Source: Pareuzebyella sediminis (lineage in GTDB: Bacteria > Bacteroidota > Bacteroidia > Flavobacteriales > Flavobacteriaceae). From it: a stretch of DNA of 64,000 nucleotides. Of the stretch, positions 1-9,734 are shown piece after piece. The position numbers were made by a program, and so were the translations under genes. The notes beneath the pieces were generated by a model. That model saw only the letters and a list, made by a program, of their open reading frames with translations. It searched no databases and was not told the origin of the DNA. The stretch spans positions 496,001 through 560,000 of the forward strand of contig NZ_VTZS01000002.1 of NCBI RefSeq assembly GCF_008367235.1. The letters run 5' to 3'. Each line of letters opens with the position of its first letter. Within the stretch, counting starts at the first letter, position 1.

Positions 1-1518
1 AAGACGTTGGATGAGTTTTTTGATTTTGTCGATGACCTTGAACGTAAAGATTGGTTCGTACAATATATCAATACCATCGTCGATGAATTCGACCCACACA
101 CTTTCTATTTTGCTCCAGACGATAAGGAGAAGTTCGATATGAGTATGTCGGGTAAATTCGAGGGTATCGGTGCTAGGCTTCAGAAAAAGCCCGAGGGAGC
201 AAAGATTGTCGAGATTATTTCCGGTGGTCCGGTGTGGAGAGACGCACGATTAGAGGTCGGAGACCAGATCTTAAAAGTCGGGCAAGAGGGAGAAGAGCCT
301 ATTAACATTGTAGGTATGCGTTTAGATGATGCCATAAAACTCATTAAAGGTCCTAAAGGAACCGTGGTAGAACTAACAGTTCGTAAAATTGACGGATCGC
401 TAGAAATTGTTTCCTTGACCCGTGATGTGGTAGAGCTGGAAGAATCTTTTGCAAAGTCTGCCAATATCATAAAGGACAACCAAAAGTTCGGAATTATAGA
501 TTTGCCTAAGTTCTATGTAGACTTTGACGACTATACGGAACGAAATGCGGCTACCGATGTTGCCAAAGAGATAGAACGTCTAAAGCAGGAAGGGGCCGAA
601 GGCCTTATTCTTGATTTGAGGGATAATGGCGGTGGATCTTTGAAAACGGTGGTTGAGATGGCCGGATTATTTATTAAGGAGGGCCCCATTGTTCAGGTGC
701 GTTCTTCTGGAAAAGGCAAAGACGTGTACGACGATAAAGATGAACGCATCCAATGGGATAAGCCTTTAGTAATTTTGGTTAACGAACTTTCGGCCTCGGC
801 CTCTGAGATTTTAGCGGCGGCGATGCAGGATTATAAACGGGCGGTAGTGATCGGTAGCAAGCAGACTTTTGGAAAAGGTACCGTACAGAATGTAATTCCT
901 TTAGACAATATTGTGCGAAGTAATGATTATGGTGATCTAGGGGCTATAAAATTGACCACACAAAAGTTTTACCGGATAAACGGAGGTTCGACACAACTTG
1001 AAGGGGTGAAGAGTGATGTTGTCGTACCGGATAGGTATAGTTATGTGGATTTAGGCGAAAGGGATCAATCCAACCCGCTGGGATGGGATAAAATTTCCCC
1101 GGCGGATTATAAACCGTGGGAGGGTTATATCGACTACAAACAAACCATCGCTAATAGTACACGTCGAATGTCGAACAATCCACAGATAAAATTGATCGAA
1201 GACAATGCTAAATGGCTAAAAGCCCAGCAAGATAAGACCACGATTTCCCTCAATTATAACGATTATAAAAAGGAGGAAGAAAAAGATCGTAAGGAATCAG
1301 AATATTTCAAGGCCATTTCCGATTACGATTCAAAATTATCTTTTGAATCCCTGAAATATGAAGAGGAGCTCTTTACCAAAGATTCGGTGCTCAGGGAGAA
1401 GCGTGATAGATGGCATAAGAATTTGGCCAAAGATGTGTATGTCGAAGAGGCGGTCAATGTACTGCAAGACTTGAAGATGAATAATATTAAAAACGGAAAG
1501 TTGGCGGTCAAAGGTTGA
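1..1518 (+). CDS. Tail-specific (C-terminal processing) protease, S41 family, 5' end missing
   Basis: The reading frame is open back to the first base, so this is the 3' part of a longer gene and the true start lies outside the window. A PDZ domain covers about codons 50-130. The S41 catalytic core follows, with a SASASE motif near base 790-805 (probable nucleophile Ser) and a TFGKGTVQ motif whose Lys (about base 874) is the general base. A charged, Lys/Glu-rich tail follows, as in Prc/Tsp-type proteases. By family knowledge these are periplasmic proteases that trim or degrade proteins from the C terminus and help control peptidoglycan hydrolases. The gene ends just before a strong terminator, so it closes its transcription unit. 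The family call is firm; the substrate is unknown. Confidence 0.93.
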   Translation, partial: KTLDEFFDFVDDLERKDWFVQYINTIVDEFDPHTFYFAPDDKEKFDMSMSGKFEGIGARLQKKPEGAKIVEIISGGPVWRDARLEVGDQILKVGQEGEEPINIVGMRLDDAIKLIKGPKGTVVELTVRKIDGSLEIVSLTRDVVELEESFAKSANIIKDNQKFGIIDLPKFYVDFDDYTERNAATDVAKEIERLKQEGAEGLILDLRDNGGGSLKTVVEMAGLFIKEGPIVQVRSSGKGKDVYDDKDERIQWDKPLVILVNELSASASEILAAAMQDYKRAVVIGSKQTFGKGTVQNVIPLDNIVRSNDYGDLGAIKLTTQKFYRINGGSTQLEGVKSDVVVPDRYSYVDLGERDQSNPLGWDKISPADYKPWEGYIDYKQTIANSTRRMSNNPQIKLIEDNAKWLKAQQDKTTISLNYNDYKKEEEKDRKESEYFKAISDYDSKLSFESLKYEEELFTKDSVLREKRDRWHKNLAKDVYVEEAVNVLQDLKMNNIKNGKLAVKG

Positions 1519-1537
1519 AACAATACATACTTTTGAG

Positions 1538-1567
1538 AAACCCTGATGAATAATCGGGGTTTTTTTA
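1538..1567 (+). terminator. Rho-independent terminator after the S41 protease
   Basis: A 10-bp stem (AAACCCTGAT paired with ATCGGGGTTT, one G-U pair) with a 5-nt loop is followed by a run of seven T, 20 bases after the stop codon. Confidence 0.85.
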
Positions 1568-1601
1568 TTCCTCATTTTCAATGTTCGATTATTTTTAAAG
1601 C

Positions 1602-2423
1602 ATGGTAAGGGCCAAAACAACATCGAGAAATCGAAGAATTTATCTGGTTCTTATGGGTATCTGTATCATAGGATTTTGGTTGTTCGATAATTTTTATACT
1701 CCGGATACCTACTCGGATTCTGGGAGTGAGGAGATGCACATACATATTCCTTTGAATTTTTATCCGAACTCAACCACTGGTGTTATAGTCGAGCACAGTT
1801 ATTTTGTCTTGTCGTATAATGACCCTTACGAACAGGCCGAATGGGTTGCCTATACCTTGAACAAAAAGCATATAACGAACGATCAGCGAAACCGTCCCTA
1901 TTTTATTGAAGACCCTAAAGTTCCCAGTAAATCGGCAGATTGGAGAAATTATAGGAGTTCTGGCTATGATCGGGGGCATCTTTGTCCTGCTGGGGACCGC
2001 AGATTCTCCGAGCAGGCGTATAATGAGACCTTTTATACGAGTAATATCAGTCCACAAAAAGGTGATTTCAATGCCGGCGTCTGGAACCGGTTGGAAATGA
2101 AGATTCGGCAATGGGCGAAGCGATATAATGAGGTTTTTATCGTGACGGGAGGGGTTCTTGAAGAAGGATTGGAAGAAATTGGAGACGAAGATGTCGACGT
2201 GCCTCGTTATTTCTACAAAATAATAGCCAGAGGAACCCCAGAAAACCCCAAGATTATGGCATTTCTTTTCAAGGCGGAAGAAAGTACCCGACCCTTAACT
2301 GATTTTGTGGTTTCGGTCGATGAGGTAGAAGCACTAACCGGTATTGATTTTTTTGAGAACCTTCCTGATGCCTCAGAGGCCATACTGGAAAATGAGATAA
2401 ATCTTCAAGAATGGAAGTTTTGA
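1602..2423 (+). CDS. DNA/RNA non-specific endonuclease (NUC1, ββα-Me fold), membrane-anchored
   Basis: A 273-residue protein with one N-terminal hydrophobic segment (about residues 13-29) after a basic start, so it is either anchored in the inner membrane with the enzyme outside or has an uncleaved signal. The NUC1 signature is clear: YDRGHLCPAGD with catalytic His126, and WNRLE with the metal-binding Asn162. Family members cut DNA and RNA without sequence preference using one Mg2+. A role in nutrient scavenging or DNA turnover is inferred. It stands alone between two terminators. The ATG at 1602 gives the only sensible leader. Confidence 0.92.
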   Translation: MVRAKTTSRNRRIYLVLMGICIIGFWLFDNFYTPDTYSDSGSEEMHIHIPLNFYPNSTTGVIVEHSYFVLSYNDPYEQAEWVAYTLNKKHITNDQRNRPYFIEDPKVPSKSADWRNYRSSGYDRGHLCPAGDRRFSEQAYNETFYTSNISPQKGDFNAGVWNRLEMKIRQWAKRYNEVFIVTGGVLEEGLEEIGDEDVDVPRYFYKIIARGTPENPKIMAFLFKAEESTRPLTDFVVSVDEVEALTGIDFFENLPDASEAILENEINLQEWKF

Positions 2424-2446
2424 TGAGGTTTAGCACCATACTTGGC

Positions 2447-2507
2447 CTTTATTATACTAATAAAGAGGCATTCACCTTTAAAAACTAATACTGCTGTTTA
2501 GTTTTTT
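2447..2507 (+). terminator. Two consecutive hairpins downstream of the nuclease
   Basis: First hairpin: CTTTATTA/TAATAAAG with a 3-nt loop (2447-2465). Second: AAAAACTAA (2480-2488) pairs with TTAGTTTTT (2498-2506) over a 9-nt loop and ends in a T run. The second looks like a working terminator; its A/T arms could also serve the opposite strand. Confidence 0.6.
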
Positions 2508-2657
2508 CCTTAATCAGCGTCAGCGTAGGGTATCTAGTTTGGTTTTTAAATATATGGTTTACGGTGCTATCCCGAATCGAAAAGGTATAATAATGTGTCA
2601 TTTCATCCGTTATACCTTATATTTAGTCAATTCTTTTTATTCCCCTATTTAAAACAG

Positions 2658-3671
2658 ATGATAAAGCGCTTTCTTCTTTTTTTAGCTGTCTTGGCTTTTG
2701 GTTTCCAATCCTATGCCCAAGAGGGGATTCCCGTTTATTTTGATTATTTATCGGACAATTATTATTTGGTCTACCCATCAATGGCGGGAATTGGAGAAGG
2801 CGGAAAGATTAGGGCTACGGCCAGAATGCAGTGGTTCAGCGTTGAGGACGCCCCTAATTTGCAGACCTTGAACGCCCATTTTAGATTGGGAGAAAGCAAT
2901 AGTGGTGTAGGGGTTATCTTTTTCAACGATGCGAACGGATATCACGCACAGACAGGTATAAAATTAACTTATGCCCATCACTTGAAATTAGGAGGTGACC
3001 CCAGATATCTCAATCAACTTTCGTTCGGATTGAGTCCAACCTATTTGCAAAGTAGTCTTGACGAGTCTGATTTTCAATCAGTTGTGCCGGATGATGCCAT
3101 AGCCGGAATCAAGTTGAGTGAAAGCTATTTCAATGTAGACCTGGGAGTCTCTTATAACCTCATGGAGTTTTATGCCCATTTTGCAATCAATAACTTACTG
3201 GGTAGTGAAAGAAATCTATATAGGTACGGTAAAGCAAATGATAATATCCCTGTAATCGATAACCTTCGGCGATATCTTATTTCGGCAGGTTATGTCTTTG
3301 GAAGACAGGAGTGGCAGTTTGAACCTTCCGTTTTATTTCAAATGACCGACTTTACCAAGGAAAAGACCATAGATTTGAACGCAAAGGTCTATAAAGATGT
3401 AGATTTCGGACGCATATGGGGAGGTCTTTCCTATCGAAGAAGCTTTGACAGTGCCGCTTTTACCAATGGTGCCGACTTTGGCCAACAGAAATTGCAACTC
3501 TTTACACCGATTGTAGGGGCTAACATCAAAAACTTTATGGTGTCTTATAACTACTCTTATCAGACCGGTGACATTCGTTTTGATAGCGGAGGATTTCACC
3601 AGATTACCTTGGGCTACGATTTTGGGCAATCGGAGCGAAGATACGATTGTTATTGCCCAGCCGCCCAATAG
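2658..3671 (+). CDS. PorP/SprF family type IX secretion-associated membrane protein (orphan)
   Basis: A 337-residue protein starting at the ATG at 2658. An upstream GTG at 2595 is in frame, but the later start puts a clean signal peptide (MIKRFLLFLAVLAFGFQSYAQ) at the N terminus. The rest is rich in alternating beta-strand patterns with short turns, and the order of motifs (YLVYPSMAG near the N terminus, GVGVIFFND, LGYDFG at the end) fits PorP/SprF outer-membrane proteins. In gliding Bacteroidota these work with T9SS substrates that carry type B C-terminal domains. No such substrate lies next to this copy, unlike the one at 13.6 kb. It converges with the VWA lipoprotein with only 10 bases between stop codons. 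Confidence 0.85.
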   Translation: MIKRFLLFLAVLAFGFQSYAQEGIPVYFDYLSDNYYLVYPSMAGIGEGGKIRATARMQWFSVEDAPNLQTLNAHFRLGESNSGVGVIFFNDANGYHAQTGIKLTYAHHLKLGGDPRYLNQLSFGLSPTYLQSSLDESDFQSVVPDDAIAGIKLSESYFNVDLGVSYNLMEFYAHFAINNLLGSERNLYRYGKANDNIPVIDNLRRYLISAGYVFGRQEWQFEPSVLFQMTDFTKEKTIDLNAKVYKDVDFGRIWGGLSYRRSFDSAAFTNGADFGQQKLQLFTPIVGANIKNFMVSYNYSYQTGDIRFDSGGFHQITLGYDFGQSERRYDCYCPAAQ

Positions 3672-3681
3672 TGTACACGGC

Positions 3682-4860
3682 TTATTCCCATTGATAGTTC
3701 TTGTCGGCAGCTTGTTTTTTTATCGCCTGCAGCATGGCATTTTCGAGTTGACCCTCGTCCGATTCTTTCTGGTGCTCTGCCAAATAATTTTCCCGCTTGA
3801 TATTGAGTTCTTGGATTTCCTTTTGAATGTACCGACGTTCCGATTTTTTCTCTTCAATATAGGATGCGATTTCTGAAGCGTTTTTTTCTTTTAATTCCTC
3901 GGGTAAGCTAGCGGCATCCAATTGGTTAATATCAAAATCGTCTTGTGCGGAAGCATCGACCAAATCCCATTGCTCATTTTTGTAGAGTCTTGAACTCTTG
4001 CTTACCGCTCGCTTAACGGCCACATCCGCCTCCATTTCATAGGCATTCGCATCCTGTACATACTGCTTCTTCATCTTCGCTTTGCCCAAGCTACCATAAG
4101 AGATATAGGTTTGGTTCAATTTCGAGTTCAATTCGATGATTATTTCATCGTATGGGGTATCGATATGCACCGTATGCCGATTATGGTCTATGGACATATA
4201 TTCCCCTCCTGCCCAGAGTGCACCATTTTTCCAATGGGAGGCAATACCTTGCTCATAATCGCCACAGAATATGGTATTGACGATAACCCCTTTTTCTTTG
4301 GCATTTGTTATGGCGTCTTGATAATTTAGTTTTCCCTGGTTAAAAGGCTCGTTACCGGCTATAAAAATCATTTTGAGGTTATCTGGATTTTCATCCCATT
4401 CGAGTTGCCTTAATGAAGTTTGAATCACTTGTCCACAAAATTCTTCCCCTCCATTGGTGGTCAAAGAGAATAATTTCTCTGAAATTTCGTCCAAGTCATT
4501 GCTAAAATCAAGTATTTGTTGAATATAGCCTTCACGAGCGGATAGGCCATCGTTGCCGTATTGATAAATGGCAATTTGAAGTTCGGGCCGCATTGAATTA
4601 CCACATTTGGCCCTTGTAAATTCGTTAACAATATCCCATAACTGTGCTTTTGCCTGATTAATCAGCCCATCCATACTATTGCTGGTGTCTAGCAGCAGGG
4701 CGATTTTTACCATATTGTTTTTAGGATAGTCACTTTTAGTAATCGCTTGGGCTTGTGCAATTAATGGTTTTGAAATATCCTTTCGATTAGTAACGTCGCA
4801 GCCATAGGTCAAACTTATTGACATTAGGCCTATTCCGAGAATTTGTATTACGTGTCGCAT
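3682..4860 (-). CDS. VWA-domain lipoprotein
   Basis: A 392-residue protein with a lipoprotein signal ending in LTYGC (lipidated Cys21). A von Willebrand factor A domain spans about residues 50-245 and carries the MIDAS metal site DTSNS at 58-62. The C-terminal third is highly charged and predicted coiled coil (EKKSERRYIQKEIQELNIKR region). VWA domains bind protein partners through the metal site; no enzyme domain is visible, so a scaffold or adhesion role at the envelope is an inference. It is monocistronic and convergent with the orphan PorP/SprF gene. Confidence 0.88.
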   Translation of the reverse strand: MRHVIQILGIGLMSISLTYGCDVTNRKDISKPLIAQAQAITKSDYPKNNMVKIALLLDTSNSMDGLINQAKAQLWDIVNEFTRAKCGNSMRPELQIAIYQYGNDGLSAREGYIQQILDFSNDLDEISEKLFSLTTNGGEEFCGQVIQTSLRQLEWDENPDNLKMIFIAGNEPFNQGKLNYQDAITNAKEKGVIVNTIFCGDYEQGIASHWKNGALWAGGEYMSIDHNRHTVHIDTPYDEIIIELNSKLNQTYISYGSLGKAKMKKQYVQDANAYEMEADVAVKRAVSKSSRLYKNEQWDLVDASAQDDFDINQLDAASLPEELKEKNASEIASYIEEKKSERRYIQKEIQELNIKRENYLAEHQKESDEGQLENAMLQAIKKQAADKNYQWE

Positions 4861-5113
4861 GCTTATTTTATTTTTAGAAGGAAGGCAATATCGCCATATA
4901 GAAAATCTTAGGTTTTAGTGCTTTTTTTGCTAAAATTAGAGGTCATTCGGTATTTCAAAAAAGGGCAATGAGGGAAACGGCCTTTTGATTACGTGACGTA
5001 TTGCCTTTAATTCGTAAAGCATGTAAAAAGCCCTCTTCCAGTACTGTTTTCGGGTTGGTAAGGTTTTTTTCTGCCATATAAATCAGCTAAGTTTACAAGG
5101 TGTAATCATCGAT

Positions 5114-7312
5114 ATGTATCACCCTCGCAACATTGTATTCATCATACTACTTACCTGTGCCTCGCTATCGGGCCAAGTAGATAATGGCCCAAGTCAAGTA
5201 CTGATAAGGGGCTCGGTCAAAGAAAAAGCGACCTATGCACCCATATCGGGTGTGGTCGTATCTACCGATAGAGGTGCGTACACCCAGACGAATGGTCTGG
5301 GGGAATATACCATTAAGGCATTCATAGGTGATGAATTGACATTCAGAAGCTCTGAATTTCTGACCAAACGCCATATTATTCGAAGTGAGGAGGATGTCGA
5401 TGTGGTGGTGGAGGAAAATGGAGCGGGCGGTCAAAGTTTACGTGAGGCCCGAGCAGATGATAGCTCGATGCACCGAACCTATCTCGATTCGGCCAACTTC
5501 TATAAGAAAACCGATATCGAAAAAAGCATTGGTTTTATTGCCCAGTCCCTAGCCGTGTTGGGTACCCGTAGCGATCAAAGGAAGCGGGCCGAATCTTTGG
5601 TGGCATTGGGCGATGCATACCGCTACTATAATCAATACGACTTGGCTATTGAGAATTATAGAAATGCTCTCGATACGAACAAATCTTCACGAACTACCCT
5701 CCTTTTGGCCGAGACTTATATCCAGAATAACCAATTTAGGGAAGCGGAGACTATTCTGAATCCGCTTTTAAAAATTAAAACACTTATACCTTATCAGCGT
5801 GTCTGGTTATATGAAAATTTGGGCGATGCCTACAAGGGACTTCATGAAATCGATAAGGCTGTGGCCTTTTATGACCAAGGCTTAAAAATTGCTAAAAAAA
5901 ATCAAATTTCGCCCAAGTTGGCCGACTTAAATTCAAAAATTGCCGATGCCTATGCGGAAGATGACCGCTTGCAAGAGGCCGATGCCTATTACAACAGTTC
6001 CCTTGAAATATCGAAAACCTTGGCCCCGCAGCGGTCGGTACAGGAAAAAGAGAAAGTAGCCGATTTCTACAATCAGAAAAATGAATACAACGACGAAATT
6101 GCGCTGAGAAAGAAAAGTTTGAATGAACTTAAAACAATTCCAAAGGTCAATGCAGCCCAAGCCCCTGCATCCGTACAGCCCGATTCCATAACGGCACAGC
6201 GCATCAATTTTAAAATTGCAAAGGCCTATATCGCCCAAGATAAATATGATGAGGCGATTCCGTATTTGAAGGAAAGTATCGAAGAGGCAAATACCGAGAA
6301 CGATCTTGTAGTTCAGAAAGATGCGACACGAAAACTTTCTGAGATCTTCGAAAGAAAAGGGGATTATACGAAGGCATTTGAAACCTACAGAGATTATGTT
6401 GCTCTGGTCGATACGCTCTACGTACGTAAAGAGCAGGAAATTTCTAGGGCGGCAAGGCTAAATCGAGAAATCTCGGTAAAGCAGAACCGTATTTCAGGTC
6501 TTGAACAAGAGCGACAGCTCTCACAAAGCAGATACGATTTGGCATTGACCGAACAACAATTGGTACAAGAGACAAATAGGCGTCAAAAATGGGTGATCTA
6601 TTCTTTGGTTCTCGGGCTCATTTTGCTAGGGGTTGCTACTTTCTTTTTCTACCGAAGCAACAAGCAACAAAAGTTGGCCAACAACTTACTGGCTCTTAAA
6701 TCACTGCGGTCGCAGATGAATCCCCATTTTATTTTCAATGCCCTGAATTCGGTTAACAATTATATTTCAAAGAGTGATGAACGTAGTGCAAACCGATTTC
6801 TAAGTGAATTTTCCGTTCTCATGCGATCCGTTCTTGAAAACTCCGAAGAAGATTTTATACCTCTCTCCAAAGAACTTGAATTACTAGAGCTTTATGTAAA
6901 ATTGGAGCATTCCCGATTTCCCGAAAAATTCGACTATAAGTTAAATATTGCCGATGATGTGGCAATAGAATCCTTTCAAATACCCCCAATGCTGTTACAA
7001 CCCTATATTGAAAACGCTATATGGCATGGCCTGAGATATAAAAAGGGAAAAGGGTTTTTGGGTATTCAAATCAGACAAAGCGATAGTTCCACCATGGAAA
7101 TTACAATTGAAGATAACGGTATAGGCAGAAAACAATCGACAACCTTAAAAACAAAAAACCAAAAGAAACAAAAATCGAAGGGAATGTATAATATCAAGAA
7201 ACGTATTGCCATTTTAAACGATATGTACAAAGACAAGATTGATGTTTCTATCTCAGATTTGAATACCGATGGCACGGGAACAAAGGTTATTTTTACCCTT
7301 AGGAAAGATTAG
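5114..7312 (+). CDS. TPR-containing LytS-type sensor histidine kinase
   Basis: A 732-residue membrane kinase. Order: signal-like N terminus; a carboxypeptidase-regulatory-like beta-sandwich at about 30-95; a long TPR array at about 115-435 in the periplasm; a coiled coil at about 440-490; one transmembrane helix at about 493-515; then a His_kinase (PF06580) domain with phospho-acceptor His538 in SQMNPHFIFNALN; then an ATPase domain with the N-box motif YIENAIWHGL and a G-rich lid. It pairs with the LytTR regulator 69 bases downstream. The input is unknown: the TPRs suggest protein-protein sensing rather than small-ligand binding. The kinase call is firm. Confidence 0.93.
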   Translation: MYHPRNIVFIILLTCASLSGQVDNGPSQVLIRGSVKEKATYAPISGVVVSTDRGAYTQTNGLGEYTIKAFIGDELTFRSSEFLTKRHIIRSEEDVDVVVEENGAGGQSLREARADDSSMHRTYLDSANFYKKTDIEKSIGFIAQSLAVLGTRSDQRKRAESLVALGDAYRYYNQYDLAIENYRNALDTNKSSRTTLLLAETYIQNNQFREAETILNPLLKIKTLIPYQRVWLYENLGDAYKGLHEIDKAVAFYDQGLKIAKKNQISPKLADLNSKIADAYAEDDRLQEADAYYNSSLEISKTLAPQRSVQEKEKVADFYNQKNEYNDEIALRKKSLNELKTIPKVNAAQAPASVQPDSITAQRINFKIAKAYIAQDKYDEAIPYLKESIEEANTENDLVVQKDATRKLSEIFERKGDYTKAFETYRDYVALVDTLYVRKEQEISRAARLNREISVKQNRISGLEQERQLSQSRYDLALTEQQLVQETNRRQKWVIYSLVLGLILLGVATFFFYRSNKQQKLANNLLALKSLRSQMNPHFIFNALNSVNNYISKSDERSANRFLSEFSVLMRSVLENSEEDFIPLSKELELLELYVKLEHSRFPEKFDYKLNIADDVAIESFQIPPMLLQPYIENAIWHGLRYKKGKGFLGIQIRQSDSSTMEITIEDNGIGRKQSTTLKTKNQKKQKSKGMYNIKKRIAILNDMYKDKIDVSISDLNTDGTGTKVIFTLRKD

Positions 7313-7381
7313 ATGAAATAAAAGAGTACCGTTTCTATCATATGTCACTACCCATCTTTTGGGCCAAAAAAACAATATATT

Positions 7382-8110
7382 ATGAAATTGGATGCTATTT
7401 TAATTGAAGATGAGGCCAATAGTAGAGAGATTCTACGAAACTATATTGCCAAATATTGTCCAGATGTCAGATTGCTTGGTGAAGCCTCCTCTATTAAAGA
7501 AGGCCTTTTTCTTATTGAAAAGAATAATCTCGATCTGGTTTTTTTAGATGTTGAAATGCCTTTTGGAAATGCATTTGATTTCTTAGACCAAGTGCCCTCG
7601 CGCTCTTTTGAAACGGTTTTCGTAACGGCATACAATCAATACGCTATGGAGGCCCTGAATAATCATGCCGCTTATTATTTGATGAAACCTGTTAACATCG
7701 ATGAACTTATTAAAGCGGTAACCTATGTTAGAGAAATTAAACACAAAGAGAGCATACTCGAAAACAAGGTATTGAAGCCGAAGTTGAAATCCCTTGAAGG
7801 AAAGATTACCTTGCCCCAGCAAGATGGATTTCAAGTGCTTGATATTGCTGATATTCTTTATTGTAAGGCCGATGACAATTACACGGAGATTTATTTGGAT
7901 AACAAAAGATTAGTGGTTAGCAAAACCCTTAAATATTTTGAGGAAGCCTTGGCTGATTTCTCTTTTGCCCGCATTCATAAATCGTACTTGGTCAATGTGA
8001 ACGAGGTGGTCAAGTACCGAAAGGGCAAAGGGGGTAGTGTTTTGATATCAAATGGAAAAGAACTGCTGGTCTCTGCATCACGAAAGAAAGATTTTTTGGC
8101 ATTTTTCTAG
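7382..8110 (+). CDS. LytTR-family response regulator (partner of the TPR kinase)
   Basis: A 242-residue regulator with a receiver domain (residues 1-120, phospho-acceptor Asp56 in LVFLDVEMP, conserved Lys in LMKPVN) and a C-terminal LytTR DNA-binding domain (about 140-240) containing FARIHKSYLVNV. It sits directly after the kinase on the same strand, so the two form a standard LytS/LytTR two-component pair. The target genes cannot be told from the window. Confidence 0.94.
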   Translation: MKLDAILIEDEANSREILRNYIAKYCPDVRLLGEASSIKEGLFLIEKNNLDLVFLDVEMPFGNAFDFLDQVPSRSFETVFVTAYNQYAMEALNNHAAYYLMKPVNIDELIKAVTYVREIKHKESILENKVLKPKLKSLEGKITLPQQDGFQVLDIADILYCKADDNYTEIYLDNKRLVVSKTLKYFEEALADFSFARIHKSYLVNVNEVVKYRKGKGGSVLISNGKELLVSASRKKDFLAFF

Positions 8111-8182
8111 TAGCATTTCAGAAGGTTGAAACTTATTTTTGATTTACCTTGGTGAGCAGCTACCCAATTTCAAACACTGAAT

Positions 8183-8692
8183 ATGATAATCAAGACGATT
8201 AATGGTAAGACCCCCGAATTCGGTAAAAATTGCTTTATTGCCGAAAACGCTACTATTGTGGGTGAAGTGAGCATGGGCAATCAATGTAGTATATGGTTCA
8301 ATGTGGTTGTGCGCGGCGATGTACACTATATAAAACTTGGTGACAAGGTTAACGTGCAAGACGGTGCGATAGTGCATTGCACTTATCAAAAGTCACCTAC
8401 GATCATTGGCAATAATGTGTCGATAGGACATAATGCGATAGTCCACGGATGCACCGTGCACGACAATGTGCTCATTGGAATGGGCAGTATTGTTATGGAC
8501 GATTGTATCATTGAGAGCAATAGCATTATAGCCGCAGGTGCCGTAGTCACCAAGGGTACACGAGTGCCTTCGGGGAGTGTCTTTGCCGGTATTCCTGCCA
8601 AGAAGATTAGTGACATTAGTAAGGAATTGAGTTCTGGTGAAATCGACCGTATCGCTAATAACTATGTGACCTATTCTAGTTGGTTCAAGTAG
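8183..8692 (+). CDS. Gamma-carbonic-anhydrase-like left-handed beta-helix protein
   Basis: A 169-residue protein of hexapeptide repeats (runs such as IGNNVSIGHNAIVHG) that fold as a trimeric left-handed beta helix. The three metal-ligand histidines of the gamma-class family are in place: His65 (IVHC), His83 (SIGH) and His88 (IVHG), and the RGD segment near residue 44 is typical. Many bacterial homologues lack proven carbonic anhydrase activity, so the metal site is seen but activity is uncertain. It lies 72 bases after the response regulator. Confidence 0.9.
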   Translation: MIIKTINGKTPEFGKNCFIAENATIVGEVSMGNQCSIWFNVVVRGDVHYIKLGDKVNVQDGAIVHCTYQKSPTIIGNNVSIGHNAIVHGCTVHDNVLIGMGSIVMDDCIIESNSIIAAGAVVTKGTRVPSGSVFAGIPAKKISDISKELSSGEIDRIANNYVTYSSWFK

Positions 8693-8815
8693 GGTTCTTG
8701 TATTTTAAGTTGTTACTTCAGTGTATTTTTGGTTTATCGGAAGATAAGGTTGTAATAAAAAAAGATCCGTTTTTTTGATGACACTTGATTTCGTCTCGAT
8801 GTGTCAAAATATCCG

Positions 8816-8823
8816 TAGATTTG
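8816..8823 (+). promoter_or_regulatory. Candidate Bacteroidota -7 element before fabD
   Basis: TAGATTTG matches the TAnnTTTG -7 consensus exactly and lies 23 bases before the fabD start, implying a very short leader. A well-spaced -33 TTG is not evident, so the call rests on the -7 element alone. Confidence 0.45.
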
Positions 8824-8846
8824 CAGGCCTTTAAAAAAGATTCAAC

Positions 8847-9734
8847 ATGAACGCATATGTATTTCCAGGTCAAGGGGCCCAGTACGTGGGAATGGGTCTT
8901 GACCTTTATGAAACATATCCTTTGGCGCAAGAGCTTTTCGAGAATGCCAATGAGATATTAGGTTTTGCTATAACGGACATAATGTTCGAAGGAACTGCCG
9001 AAGATTTAAAACAAACCAAGGTAACCCAACCGGCCATTTTTTTACATTCTGTAATCATGAGCAAGGTGTTGGGCGATAGATTCAAGCCAAATATGGTGGC
9101 GGGCCACTCATTAGGTGAGTTTTCTGCATTGGTGGCCAACGAAACTTTAAATTTTGAAGATGGTCTTAAGTTGGTTTCCCAAAGGGCCTTGGCGATGCAG
9201 AAAGCCTGTGAGCTAAAACCAAGCACGATGGCAGCCGTTTTGGGATTGGAAGATTCAACGGTAGAAAAAGTCTGTGAAGAGACGCCAGGGATAGTGGTTG
9301 CGGCCAATTATAATTGTCCCGGGCAATTGGTTATTTCAGGAGAGGTGGAAGCCATTGAAAAAGCTTGTGAAAAAATGAAGGAGGCAGGTGCGAGAAGGGC
9401 TTTGGTACTTCCTGTAGGAGGGGCGTTTCATTCCCCATTAATGGAACCTGCAAGGGAAGAACTGGCTGCGGCTATTGAAAATACAACGTTCAATGTTCCA
9501 AAATGCGCGGTGTATCAGAATGTAGGCACCGTAGCGGTTAGCGATTCGGAGAAAATTAAGAAAAATCTGATATTACAGCTTACTGCTCCTGTAAAATGGA
9601 CACAAAGCGTTGAAAACATGGTTAAAGATGGTGCTACCTTATTCATTGAGGTCGGACCAGGAAAGGTCTTACAGGGACTGGTAAGAAAGATAGCCCCAGG
9701 CGTAGAAAGTAGGTCGGCCGATATCCCCAAATGA
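8847..9734 (+). CDS. fabD: Malonyl-CoA:acyl-carrier-protein transacylase
   Basis: A 295-residue cytoplasmic enzyme that moves malonate from CoA to acyl carrier protein at the start of fatty acid elongation. The family signature is complete: FPGQGAQ at the N terminus, nucleophile Ser88 in GHSLGEFSA, and catalytic His195 in GGAFHSPLME. Length is usual for the family. It stands alone here, not in a fab cluster. Confidence 0.97.
   Translation: MNAYVFPGQGAQYVGMGLDLYETYPLAQELFENANEILGFAITDIMFEGTAEDLKQTKVTQPAIFLHSVIMSKVLGDRFKPNMVAGHSLGEFSALVANETLNFEDGLKLVSQRALAMQKACELKPSTMAAVLGLEDSTVEKVCEETPGIVVAANYNCPGQLVISGEVEAIEKACEKMKEAGARRALVLPVGGAFHSPLMEPAREELAAAIENTTFNVPKCAVYQNVGTVAVSDSEKIKKNLILQLTAPVKWTQSVENMVKDGATLFIEVGPGKVLQGLVRKIAPGVESRSADIPK

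Noticed and set aside
2595-2657. GTG start giving a 21-residue extension of the orphan PorP/SprF
   Set aside because: The extension puts extra hydrophobic residues ahead of a normal signal peptide; the ATG at 2658 is more natural.
3568-3876. 102-codon plus-strand frame across the PorP/VWA junction
   Set aside because: It overlaps two well-supported genes in other frames.
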